A DNA stretch of 64,000 nt from Planctomycetota bacterium (lineage in GTDB: Bacteria > Planctomycetota > Brocadiia > Brocadiales > Brocadiaceae). The first letter of the stretch is position 1; each line of letters opens with the position of its first letter. This document shows positions 44,527 to 53,135 of the stretch, one piece after another. A program made the translations under genes and the position numbers. The DNA lies in NCBI GenBank assembly GCA_016188675.1, contig JACPHJ010000046.1:1-64000 (forward strand), in the 5' to 3' direction. Under the pieces are notes generated by a model. The model was not told the origin of the DNA. It worked only from the letters and a program-made list of their open reading frames with translations, and did no database searches.

Positions 44527-46260
44527 ATGAATAATAAAAAGTTTACAGATTTTCAAATATTAGATTGTACCGTTCGAGATGGTGGATATGTTAATGATTG
44601 GAAGTTTGATAAAAAATTTGTTAGAGAAGTCTATAGAGCCTTGTCGAAGGCAAGTGTAGATTTTGTAGAAATAGGCTTTAAGGGTACAGAAAAATATTTC
44701 GATAGAGAGAAATATGGGTTGTGGAGGTTCTCAGAAGAAAAAGATATCCACAATGTTACTGCCAATATCAGCGGTTCAAAATTAGCAATAATGGCAGATT
44801 ATGGAAAAATAGAAACGGAAGATTTTTGTAATGCTAATGAAAGTTTGATTGAACTTGTAAGGGTTGCTGTTCACAAAGATGATGTAAAGGGTGCTTTGAG
44901 TTTGTTGGAACAGATAAAGAAAAAAGGGTATAAGGTCTCTTTAAATGTAATGGGTTACACGAATTATTCGAAAACCGAACGTAATGATTTAGTTGATTTA
45001 CTAAAGACTGTAAACCTCGATTATGTATACATTGCAGATACGTATGGTTCTTTATTTCCCAATCAGGTAAGTCAAATTTTTGAGCCATTATTGGAAATAT
45101 CCCAGTTTAAGGTTGGATTTCATTCTCACAACAATCTTCAAATGGCTTTTGCAAATACCCTCGAAGCAGTTAGTTGTGGTGTTCACATAATAGACAGTAC
45201 TATTTACGGCATGGGAAGGGGTGCGGGTAATTTGCCTACCGAAGTTATCATTTCATTTGTTGCAAATAGGAAAGGAGATAAATATAATCCTATTCCAATA
45301 TTGAATATAATCGATAGATTTTTTGTTGAAATGCAAAATCACAATAGATGGGGCTATCAGTTACCTTATATGTTGTCAGGATTATTTCAATGTCACCCGA
45401 ACTATCCAAAAGCGTTGATGGATTTAAGAGAATATACAATTGAGGATATTTGGAAAGCTATGAGCCATATCAAAAAAAAGAATCCGGTAGGTTTTTCAAA
45501 ATCGCTTTTAGATGACCTTATCAAAGAAGGTGTAATTGGTAGTGGCAAAATCGATGTGAGGAAAAACTCATTAGCAAATTCAAATAAGTTATTGTTTAAA
45601 ATCGATGCTCCAAAGATCTCGTATTTGGATAAGCACAAAGAGAGAGATTTTCTAGTTCTGGCTAATGGTCCTTCTCTTAAAGAATACAAATATAAAATTG
45701 ACAAGTTTATATTTAAATACGACCCTATTATACTTGGTGCAAATTATTTAGGTGAATTGTTTAAACCGCATTATCATGCCTTTATTAACAAACGAAGATT
45801 TGTTGCGTATATTGATACCGTTTCATCTAGTTCACAATTGCTTATAGGTCAGCATATTGATGATAGTCTTATCCATGAATATACCAATAGAAATTATGAA
45901 AATATTTATTATATTGATACGTTAAACTCTGATTTTGAAATCTATAAAGGTGTTATCACATCAAACTGCCGAACGGTTTCCATCCTCCTTTTGGGAGTCG
46001 CTATCGTTATGGGTGCCCATCGTGTTTTTGTCGCTGGTATGGATGGTTATGTGAGTCTACATTTGGGAAATGCATTACATTTTTATAATGAGAAGGAAGA
46101 AACAGAAGATCGGCAGGTGATTTATGAGAAGCACCAGTGGTGTCAATACTTTATTGATCAGATTGATAAATTTCTCAGTAAAAACGATAAAGAAGGTGTT
46201 CACATTATAACTCCAACAAGTTATAAGTCTTTTTACAAAGGAATTGAAAATTATATATAA
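44527..46260 (+). CDS. Aldolase (DRE-TIM type) fused to a DUF115-like domain
   Basis: 577 residues. The first 280 are a DRE-TIM aldolase/lyase barrel: ILDCTVRDGGYVNDW (11-25, Arg 17/Asp 18), FVEIGFKG, and the metal pair in GFHSHNN (His 199, His 201), then GMGRGAGNLPTE. Residues about 290-365 are a helical linker. From about 374 a second domain starts (DFLVLANGPSLKEYKYKID), with GVITSNCRTVSILLLGVAI and VFVAGMDGY, matching the DUF115/Maf-like pattern. Such a fusion can join pyruvate- or acyl-type carbon to a sugar aldehyde and bind or transfer the product. It leads a module with KdsB-like and HAD genes. Confidence 0.75.
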   Translation: MNNKKFTDFQILDCTVRDGGYVNDWKFDKKFVREVYRALSKASVDFVEIGFKGTEKYFDREKYGLWRFSEEKDIHNVTANISGSKLAIMADYGKIETEDFCNANESLIELVRVAVHKDDVKGALSLLEQIKKKGYKVSLNVMGYTNYSKTERNDLVDLLKTVNLDYVYIADTYGSLFPNQVSQIFEPLLEISQFKVGFHSHNNLQMAFANTLEAVSCGVHIIDSTIYGMGRGAGNLPTEVIISFVANRKGDKYNPIPILNIIDRFFVEMQNHNRWGYQLPYMLSGLFQCHPNYPKALMDLREYTIEDIWKAMSHIKKKNPVGFSKSLLDDLIKEGVIGSGKIDVRKNSLANSNKLLFKIDAPKISYLDKHKERDFLVLANGPSLKEYKYKIDKFIFKYDPIILGANYLGELFKPHYHAFINKRRFVAYIDTVSSSSQLLIGQHIDDSLIHEYTNRNYENIYYIDTLNSDFEIYKGVITSNCRTVSILLLGVAIVMGAHRVFVAGMDGYVSLHLGNALHFYNEKEETEDRQVIYEKHQWCQYFIDQIDKFLSKNDKEGVHIITPTSYKSFYKGIENYI

Positions 46261-46293
46261 TAAAAACCGTTTCTCCATAAAAAGGAAGTACTG

Positions 46294-47034
46294 ATGAAAT
46301 ATGTCGGTGTAATTCCAGCGCGTTATAAATCGAGTCGATTTCCCGGGAAGCCATTGGTTTCCTTGTTGTCGAAACCTATGGTAATATGGGTAGCAGAATT
46401 AACGGCTAAAGCTTTAGGTAAAGAAAATGTTTATGTTGCAACTGATGATCAACGCATTGCAGAGGTTGTTAAAAATTTTGATTTTCAATTTGTAATGACT
46501 TCGGAGGAGGCACTAACTGGCACCGACCGCCTTTGGGAAGCTGCACAACAAATTGAAAGTGATATTTACATAAATGTACAAGGTGACGAACCCCTTCTGG
46601 ATCCAAATGATATTTTGAAAGTACTCGACGTTAAACGCAGATTTCCCAATGAGGTAATAAACGGCATGTGCCGGGTTGGAATAAACGAAGACACTGAGAG
46701 CAGGAACATTCCAAAAGTAGTTAAAACGGAAGATAACCGTATGGTTTATATGTCAAGATTGCCTATTCCTGGTTTTAAATCTATGGAAAATGTACCAAAA
46801 GTTTTTTGGAAACAAGTTTGTATTTACGCGTTTACTAAGGAAGAATTACAAATGTTTGGTGAATACGGGCGAAAAAGTTATTTAGAGAGTATTGAAGATA
46901 TAGAGATTCTGCGCTTTCTTGATTTGAGCATTCCAGTTCGTATGGTTGAAACAAGCGGGAGTTCTTATGCCGTTGATGTAATAGAAGATGTTGGAGTTGT
47001 TGAGGCAGCTCTTAAAAAGATATATGTTGATTAA
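46294..47034 (+). CDS. KdsB-like CMP-keto-deoxy-sugar transferase
   Basis: 246 residues matching 3-deoxy-manno-octulosonate cytidylyltransferase: VIPARYKSSRFPGKPL, VYVATDDQRI, MTSEEALTGTDRLWEA, INVQGDEPLLDPNDI and the C-terminal SIEDIEILRFLD. It activates a Kdo-type acid with CTP. A housekeeping KdsB would sit with lpx or kds genes; this one is tied to an aldolase and a HAD phosphatase, so its acid may be an unusual 3-deoxy-2-keto sugar. An AAAAGGAAG site precedes the ATG. Confidence 0.85.
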   Translation: MKYVGVIPARYKSSRFPGKPLVSLLSKPMVIWVAELTAKALGKENVYVATDDQRIAEVVKNFDFQFVMTSEEALTGTDRLWEAAQQIESDIYINVQGDEPLLDPNDILKVLDVKRRFPNEVINGMCRVGINEDTESRNIPKVVKTEDNRMVYMSRLPIPGFKSMENVPKVFWKQVCIYAFTKEELQMFGEYGRKSYLESIEDIEILRFLDLSIPVRMVETSGSSYAVDVIEDVGVVEAALKKIYVD

Positions 47035-47680
47035 TTTATCAATATACAAAACTTGGATATTCGATTGTGATGGAGTTTTGCTAGATTCAAACTCGATAAA
47101 GACAGATGCTTTTTATGAAGTTGTTCTCCCTTATGGAAAGGATAAAGCGGAAAGACTCGCAAATTATCATGTACAAAATGGAGGCATTTCAAGATTTAAG
47201 AAGTTTCGATATTTTTTTGAGCATATTTTAGCAAAAGAGAACTTTCAAAAAGAACTTGATGACATAATAAAACGGTTTAGTTTATTGGTTAGAGCTAAAT
47301 TGTTGCAGTGTAATGAGACAGAAGGTTTACGCCCATTTCTTGAAAAACTCTCAAAAAATTCATGTTCACGAAAATTAGTTGTTTCTGGTGGGATGCAAGA
47401 AGAAATACGGGAAGTTTTTATTCAACGCAAACTTGATCATTATTTTGATGTAATTTACGGTAGCCCAGCTCCTAAAGAAGTAATCTTAGAAAGTGAATAT
47501 AATCAGGGGAAGTTATTTCTTCCTGCTGTTTTTATCGGAGACAGCAAATATGATTTTAAGTGTGCTAGTGATTTTGAATTTGATTTTATTTTTATGTCAC
47601 AATATTCTGAGTTTAAAGAATGGCAAAAGTATTTTCAGGACAAAAATGTTTTCATTATTAAAAATTTTAAAGAACTTTAA
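47024..47680 (+). CDS. HAD-family phosphatase
   Basis: About 218 residues from the ATG at 47024, which overlaps the KdsB-like stop; an in-frame ATG at 46988 would overlap more. WIFDCDGVLLDSNS holds the nucleophile Asp 14 and Asp 16, VVSGGMQEEI the second motif, PKEVIL the Lys, and FIGDSKYDFKCA the acidic pair. It is of the beta-phosphoglucomutase/Gph subclass with an alpha-helical cap. It probably dephosphorylates the keto-acid sugar phosphate made by the aldolase before CMP activation, like KdsC in the Kdo route. Confidence 0.8.
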   Translation: MLINLSIYKTWIFDCDGVLLDSNSIKTDAFYEVVLPYGKDKAERLANYHVQNGGISRFKKFRYFFEHILAKENFQKELDDIIKRFSLLVRAKLLQCNETEGLRPFLEKLSKNSCSRKLVVSGGMQEEIREVFIQRKLDHYFDVIYGSPAPKEVILESEYNQGKLFLPAVFIGDSKYDFKCASDFEFDFIFMSQYSEFKEWQKYFQDKNVFIIKNFKEL

Positions 47681-47698
47681 TTTATAAGACTTAAGAAA

Positions 47699-49588
47699 GT
47701 GGACAAGGATACTCTGTTCGTATGCTGGAATTTTCCAACAACATTACCAAATAATAATGTTGTTGTCTTAAGCTTTTTAAATCCTTACGCAGAAGAGGAT
47801 TTAAAAAATAAGTTTGATGGTGAACTAATTTCAGCAAGAAAAATTGCTCCTGAGGTAAAAGAAAAAGCCAGGAATATTTATCTTAAGCTTATTGCTAATA
47901 TTGGTGCTACTCCCATTAAGGAAAGAGGAAATAAGACTTTGCGGCAGGCTCTAGTTAATAAAAGAGGATTTAGCCTATGGTGGATTCACAAAGTGTCAGA
48001 AAAAGACTGTGAGACAGAGCCTACATTTGAACATATCGTAGAAATTTTCATTATTATTTACATTGCGAACTTATTTACTAGTAAACATTTTGTTTTTTTG
48101 GGGGGGAGCAAGGAAGTAAAAGACGTTTTAAAAGACTTTTATAATATAGACGAAATTAAGTGCAGAAGAAGGCATAGCAAAATTCAGACTATTGTAAAAT
48201 GCGTAATATCTAGAGTGAAATATTGTTATGTATTTTTATTGCAGTGGTTTGTCTTGAAAAGAGCTATAAAAAATTTTTCTGGAGGCACTTTTGATATTGT
48301 TTTTTCAGGCTTTTGGGACTGGAGTGTTAAAACGGATAGGGTTTCGGGGGCACTTTGTGATCGCTATTTTAAATTGTTGCCTGAGAAATTATTATCTAAA
48401 GGTTTAAGAATCGGCTGGTTCTTATGGTTTGATCCATGCAGCGAACCTGGCTCTAAGGGACGTAAATTATGGGATGTATTGGAACCCATCAATAAACGTG
48501 ATAACCTTGTAATACTGCAAAAGTTTCTCACGGTCAGCGACTTGTTAAAGGCTATATTCAACTTTAAACCATATCTGATATTTTTACAGTATTGTAAAAC
48601 CAAAGAGTTTAAAGACGCTTTCATAGTTGATGGAATAAACTTCTTAGCATTGCTACAGCATGAGTTGGGTTGTGGATTTTTAAATGCAATAATTCCCATG
48701 CATGAGCTGGTTTGTATATCAACAGAAAGGGCATTTAATCGATACAGACCAGAAAAATCGGTAAGTTTTCTTGAGTTATTTATATATTCAAGGGCATTTT
48801 ATGCAGGAGGGAAATTAGGTTTTCCTAGTACGATACATTATGCAATTCAACATGCGAGTTATAGCAGAGAGAAGACTTTTGTGTTGCTCGACCCTCAATT
48901 GGAGTACAAGGGTTGCCCTGATGATATACCAATTCCAAGACCTGATTACATATTCACTATGGGAGAATTGGGGAAGGAAATATTTATGGAAAGTGGTTTC
49001 CCGGGAAAAAGGTTGTATTCAACAGGTTCACCTCGGTATGAACATATAAAAGGTAATCATATTAGTAGTAATGAAAAACCAGGTAATGTTACAAATGTCC
49101 TTATTGTTACTTCTCTTGATATAAATTTAGAGATAGAAATGGTTGAGGCAGTATATTTTGCTTCTCTGGATTTACCTCAAATAAGATTGCTTCTTAGACG
49201 TCATCCTTTCGCAAAGATAGATAAACATCCCGATTTTCATAAATATACTGATAGAATTCATCTTACCGATAGAACCTTAGAGGAGGATTTGATGAATGCT
49301 GATTTAATTATATTTTCATACTCTACTATCGCGGAAGAGGCATTAATACAAGGTATTCCTGTCTGGCAATGGCAGCCGATTACTTATAATGGTTCTGTTT
49401 TTAGGGATTTGCGTTGCATTCCTTCGTTTTATTCCGTATCTGACTTAAGGGAATCTTTAAGAGAGTTTGTATCAAATAAAGATGCGTTTATTCCCGGTAT
49501 CGAAACAAGATCATTTATATTGAAAAAGTGTTTTTACGATGGTAGTGGAAGTGCGAGTGAAAGGATCGCAGATATTCTAAGCGCATAA
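47699..49588 (+). CDS. Surface carbohydrate biosynthesis glycosyltransferase-like protein
   Basis: 629 residues from a GTG start. The N-terminal 200 residues are unfamiliar. From about 340, GFLNAIIPMHELVCISTERAF, YAIQHASYSREK, YIFTMGELGKEIFMESGFPG, LYSTGSPRYEHI, LLLRRHPFAKID and IIFSYSTIAEEALIQGIPVW match the donor half of capsule/O-antigen GT-B proteins of the Leptospira-type surface carbohydrate family. The His-Pro pair and the Ser-Thr-Ile-Ala-Glu-Glu motif are typical of CMP-sugar or CDP-polyol transferases. It is probably the transferase for the keto-sugar of this module. Confidence 0.7.
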   Translation: MDKDTLFVCWNFPTTLPNNNVVVLSFLNPYAEEDLKNKFDGELISARKIAPEVKEKARNIYLKLIANIGATPIKERGNKTLRQALVNKRGFSLWWIHKVSEKDCETEPTFEHIVEIFIIIYIANLFTSKHFVFLGGSKEVKDVLKDFYNIDEIKCRRRHSKIQTIVKCVISRVKYCYVFLLQWFVLKRAIKNFSGGTFDIVFSGFWDWSVKTDRVSGALCDRYFKLLPEKLLSKGLRIGWFLWFDPCSEPGSKGRKLWDVLEPINKRDNLVILQKFLTVSDLLKAIFNFKPYLIFLQYCKTKEFKDAFIVDGINFLALLQHELGCGFLNAIIPMHELVCISTERAFNRYRPEKSVSFLELFIYSRAFYAGGKLGFPSTIHYAIQHASYSREKTFVLLDPQLEYKGCPDDIPIPRPDYIFTMGELGKEIFMESGFPGKRLYSTGSPRYEHIKGNHISSNEKPGNVTNVLIVTSLDINLEIEMVEAVYFASLDLPQIRLLLRRHPFAKIDKHPDFHKYTDRIHLTDRTLEEDLMNADLIIFSYSTIAEEALIQGIPVWQWQPITYNGSVFRDLRCIPSFYSVSDLRESLREFVSNKDAFIPGIETRSFILKKCFYDGSGSASERIADILSA

Positions 49589-49609
49589 TTTTAGTACCAA
49601 TGTAGAAAC

Positions 49610-50255
49610 CCACACTCTCTGAGTGTTGTCAGAGAAAGGAGGCTTTGTCAGTAAAACGACCCATTGTTACAATCTCAGTTGAGTTGTTCCCACAACATCA
49701 ACGGAGGAGTAACAAATGAGTCGATTTCGTAAATTATCGCATACGATATGGCATTGTCAATATCATATTCTGTGGACGCCAAAATATCGTTTAAGAATTC
49801 TCACAGGGCAAGTAGCGGAAGAAGTAAACAGGTGTATAAGAGCATTCTCTGAGCAAAAAGGTTGTGAAGTAATAGAATTGAATGTGCAGATAGATCATGT
49901 GCATCTGATAGCGATGGTAGTACCCAAGATATCGATATCAGAATTTGTGGGAACAGTGAAAGGTCGAACAGCGATACGAATATTTAATAAGTATCGGCAT
50001 TTGAAGCAGAAGCCGTATTGGGGGAATCACTTTTGGTCAAGGGGGTACTGTGTAGATACAGTGGGATTAGATGCAGAAAAGGTGCGTAAATACGTGAAAT
50101 ATCAAGAGCAGAAAGAACGTCAAGAAGAACAAAAGAATTTTAAAAGGTAAAATGGTCACGGGGACAACTCTTCCTTGCTTCCTTTGGGAGCAAGGCATAT
50201 TTATCCCCTTCTAGGGGTTATCCCAAAGCCACCTGCTCCGCGGGTGGATTCTTTA
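49610..50255 (+). mobile_element. IS200/REP-type single-gene insertion element
   Basis: A Y1 transposase gene is flanked by short imperfect hairpins rather than terminal inverted repeats, as in IS200. The left hairpin is 49617-49634 (CTCTGA/TCAGAG). On the right there are three: 50173-50195, 50205-50217 and 50229-50247 (8-bp stem including one G-U pair). Exact ends cannot be fixed. It lies cleanly between the surface-carbohydrate gene and the RmlD-like gene. Confidence 0.7.
49716..50150 (+). CDS. tnpA: IS200/REP-family Y1 transposase
   Basis: The 144-residue HUH endonuclease has the DHVHL motif (His 61, His 63) and a C-terminal tyrosine in VRKYVKYQ (about Tyr 126) as the nucleophile. SHTIWHCQYHILWTPKYR is the family N terminus. 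It cuts and rejoins single-stranded hairpin ends. GGAGG lies upstream of the ATG. No TnpB partner is present. Full length and intact, so the element may be active. It could also be the enzyme behind the GTAG-headed palindromes at 2047, 7973 and 11361 (inference). Confidence 0.9.
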   Translation: MSRFRKLSHTIWHCQYHILWTPKYRLRILTGQVAEEVNRCIRAFSEQKGCEVIELNVQIDHVHLIAMVVPKISISEFVGTVKGRTAIRIFNKYRHLKQKPYWGNHFWSRGYCVDTVGLDAEKVRKYVKYQEQKERQEEQKNFKR

Positions 50256-50294
50256 CTTTGCGCTTTTGGAAGCCGGTTTAATGGTTGGATAGAA

Positions 50295-51185
50295 ATGAAA
50301 ATACTTATCACAGGTAGTACAGGTCTTTTAGGAAAAGCGTTAATTGAAACAGCGGATCGTAACTATGAAATAGTTGCTACTTATTTAGGCAATTATGATA
50401 TAGACGATAATTATCAAATAAAATATAAAAAATTAGATACCCGGGACAAAGCGGGATATGAATATCTCTTCAGAGATTTTAAACCCAAAGTCGTAATCCA
50501 TACCGCTAGCATAGGAAGTCCGGATTATGCTGAAAAAAATAAGGAAATAACCTGGGATGTAAATGTAAGGGGTACTCAAAATATTCTTTATATCTGTGAA
50601 CGGTTTGATGCAAAATTTATTTATATATCGTCTAATGGTATTTATGATGGAAATAAAGCGCCTTACGGCGAAGAAGATGAGGCTAAACCAATTAATTACT
50701 ATGGACAGACTAAATTAGAAGGCGAAAGAATTGTTCAGAAAGCAAAGACTCCTTATGCCATTATTCGACCGATCTTAATGTATGGATGGCCCCATTCTTT
50801 TGAGAGAGGAAATATTGTGACTTTTGCTTTATCAAAGCTTGAAAAATGCGAAGTAGTAAATGCGTATGACGATGTATATTTGAATCCCTTGTTTAACCGT
50901 AGTTGCGCTGAAGCAATCTGGAAAGTAGTCAAAGAAGAAAAATACGATGTTTTCAATATTGGAGGAGCGGAAAGAGTTACTATTTATAACCTAATTCAGG
51001 AAGCGGCTTGTGCCTTTAAATTGAATCAGGATTTGATTAAACCGGTACAACAAGGGTTCTTTAATGAACTGGTAAAAAGGCCTAGTGATACATCATATAA
51101 AACAGAAAAAATGGAAAAAGGGCTTGGAATAAAGCCGCTTTCTCTGAAGGAAGGGTTGTGTATCATGAAAGAAATACGCCAATGA
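50295..51185 (+). CDS. RmlD-like SDR (dTDP-4-dehydrorhamnose reductase family)
   Basis: 296 residues from the ATG at 50295; reading frames further upstream run into the insertion element. ITGSTGLLGKALIE binds NAD(P), YISSNGIYDG is the catalytic strand, and NYYGQTKLEGE supplies the Tyr/Lys pair, as in RmlD. The RmlA/B/C genes are absent, so it may reduce another 4-keto sugar. Its stop overlaps the next ATG (ATGA). Confidence 0.8.
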   Translation: MKILITGSTGLLGKALIETADRNYEIVATYLGNYDIDDNYQIKYKKLDTRDKAGYEYLFRDFKPKVVIHTASIGSPDYAEKNKEITWDVNVRGTQNILYICERFDAKFIYISSNGIYDGNKAPYGEEDEAKPINYYGQTKLEGERIVQKAKTPYAIIRPILMYGWPHSFERGNIVTFALSKLEKCEVVNAYDDVYLNPLFNRSCAEAIWKVVKEEKYDVFNIGGAERVTIYNLIQEAACAFKLNQDLIKPVQQGFFNELVKRPSDTSYKTEKMEKGLGIKPLSLKEGLCIMKEIRQ

Positions 51186-52255
51186 AAAAGAGCGTGTTGA
51201 TTTGCGCTCCGAGATTTTATGGTATAGATGAGTCTATAAGACAGTCTTTTGAAGACGTGGGTTTTAATGCGGTTTTGAAGAGTAGCAGGATTAAATTGAC
51301 TTTTCAGGAAGTGTTTGCAAAAAAACTAGGGAATGTTTTGCCATTTGCAAAATACTTTCTCAATCCAATTCTTAAATTTTATTTAGATCAAGAGAATCAA
51401 GAATTTATTACGTTCGTTAAAGCCCGGAACCCGGATCTTATATTTATAATTAAAGGCGAACAGTTCTTTCCGGAAACATTACAGAAGTTAAAAAAAGAGA
51501 CTTCTGCATGTATTGCAGCCTATATCTGGGATGATCCGTTTTATTCTTATGCAGGTCGGTTTATAGATGATTATCGCAAAAATAATTTCGCTAGAGGAAT
51601 GCATTTGTACGATTATATTTTTGTTTATGATCCATACTATGTTGAAGAAATAAGGAAACGAGGAATACTCAAAGTAAGTTATTTGCCATTGGCTACCGAT
51701 CCAAATAAATATAAGAGAATTGATGTAACCAAAGAAGAAAATCAGAAATATGGTTTTGATGTATGTTTTGTCGGACGCCCGTTTCCCAATCGTATAGAGA
51801 TCTTTGAGAATCTCAGTGAGTTCAAATTGGGAGTTTTTGGTGATGGATGGGAGGAATGGTTCAGGACAAAAACACCTAATTATTTCAAGGGTAAGGCACT
51901 TAATGAAAAAGTTTTAAAAGTTTACAACTCATCAAAAATTATTTTAAATATTCATGATCCGGAAGCAATCTGTGGTGTAAATACAAGAACTTTTGATATT
52001 CTTTCCTGTGGCGCATTTGAATTAGTTGATTACAAGTCGGAATTAGAACGCCTATTCAAAGAAGGGGAAGAAATAATGTATTATAAGGACATTGCTGATT
52101 TAAAACGATTAATAAAGTATTATCTGGACAATCCAAAAGAGCGTAATAATATTGCTGAGAAGGGAAAGATGAAAGTTTTAAACAGTCATACATGGGATCA
52201 TCGCATAAAAGAAGTTATTCATATTTTGCATACTGCGGGTTTTGTCTTTAAATAA
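51182..52255 (+). CDS. CgeB/DUF3880-type glycosyltransferase
   Basis: 357 residues. The first domain is irregular with IAAYIWDDPFYSYAG and YDYIFVYDPYYVEEIRKRG. The second has VCFVGRPFPNRIEIFENL, LGVFGDGWEEWFRT, NSSKIILNIHDPEAICGVNTRTFDILSCGAF and YYLDNPKERNNIAEKG, the CgeB/glycos_transf_1_2 pattern. It is a GT-B enzyme with the donor-site Glu/Asp motif replaced by the GVNTRTFD loop. Donor sugar unknown. Confidence 0.78.
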   Translation: MKKSVLICAPRFYGIDESIRQSFEDVGFNAVLKSSRIKLTFQEVFAKKLGNVLPFAKYFLNPILKFYLDQENQEFITFVKARNPDLIFIIKGEQFFPETLQKLKKETSACIAAYIWDDPFYSYAGRFIDDYRKNNFARGMHLYDYIFVYDPYYVEEIRKRGILKVSYLPLATDPNKYKRIDVTKEENQKYGFDVCFVGRPFPNRIEIFENLSEFKLGVFGDGWEEWFRTKTPNYFKGKALNEKVLKVYNSSKIILNIHDPEAICGVNTRTFDILSCGAFELVDYKSELERLFKEGEEIMYYKDIADLKRLIKYYLDNPKERNNIAEKGKMKVLNSHTWDHRIKEVIHILHTAGFVFK

Positions 52256-52271
52256 CATAAGTTATTACTTT

Positions 52272-53135
52272 ATGAGGTTACGATATTTTGTAGGATACGG
52301 CACCCCTTTTTTAACGGCATATTGTAAAATCCGATGGATATTATCTACGGGTAATTTAGGATATGTGCGAGTTTTAATGTACCACAACATTCCTGAGGAT
52401 AAGCAGTCATTATTTGAACACCATATCCAATATCTTGCATCTATGTATCAGTTTTTAACTCCACTACAATTTCAAGAATTCGTTCAAGGAAAGTATCGCA
52501 TTTCAGGTATAAATCTTCTCATAACTTTTGATGATGGATTCAAATCGAACCGCATTGTTGCGGAAAAATTCCTAAATCCATTTGGTATAAAGGGGGTATT
52601 TTTTGTGCCAACGGAGTTTATTGGTCTGCAAGATGCGAATAAATGTAATGAATTTATTGTAAAACAAATATATAAAGGTATTGCCACTGATCCTGAGATA
52701 TCGTCTGATATGGAACCTTTAGCGTGGAAAGATTTGGAATATCTTTTAGAACAAGGCCACGCAATCGGTTTCCATACAAAAAGCCATAAGCGTCTTTCCG
52801 AATTACATTCCAAAGAAGAACTTTACGATGAAATCGTTGAAAGTGGAAATATGTTGGAGAGGAAATTGGGAGTGCCCATTAATTATTTTGCCTATCCATT
52901 TGGGGATATAGATAGTGTGAGTAAACTTGCAATGAATATTGTGAAAAGCAGATATAAATATTGTTTTTCTGGAGTAAGGGGACCGAACTACTTCCCTGTT
53001 GATACTTATGCAATATTGCGCGATACAATCTCCCTTGATGATCCATTATCATATGTGCGTTTTATTATTGAAGGGGGGCTTGATATTATCTATCGAAAGA
53101 AAGTTAAAAAACTTTTAGCGTTAGCGCGTGATTAG
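52272..53135 (+). CDS. Polysaccharide deacetylase (NodB-type)
   Basis: 287 residues from the ATG at 52272; a TTG at 52242 overlaps the preceding gene. LITFDDGFKSNR gives Asp 87 and Asp 88; GFHTKSH gives the His pair 168/172; FAYPFGDID is the third conserved strand. The metal-binding Asp-His-His set is complete, so activity is expected. It N-deacetylates a GlcNAc- or related residue of the glycan. The order deacetylase, aminotransferase-like, FemAB-like recalls exosortase-linked EPS loci. Confidence 0.85.
   Translation: MRLRYFVGYGTPFLTAYCKIRWILSTGNLGYVRVLMYHNIPEDKQSLFEHHIQYLASMYQFLTPLQFQEFVQGKYRISGINLLITFDDGFKSNRIVAEKFLNPFGIKGVFFVPTEFIGLQDANKCNEFIVKQIYKGIATDPEISSDMEPLAWKDLEYLLEQGHAIGFHTKSHKRLSELHSKEELYDEIVESGNMLERKLGVPINYFAYPFGDIDSVSKLAMNIVKSRYKYCFSGVRGPNYFPVDTYAILRDTISLDDPLSYVRFIIEGGLDIIYRKKVKKLLALARD

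Noticed and set aside
44527-46260. HMG-CoA lyase or isopropylmalate-synthase function
   Set aside because: The barrel shares the DRE-TIM fold, but the neighbours are CMP-sugar genes and the C-terminal domain is DUF115-like, which does not fit leucine or ketone metabolism.
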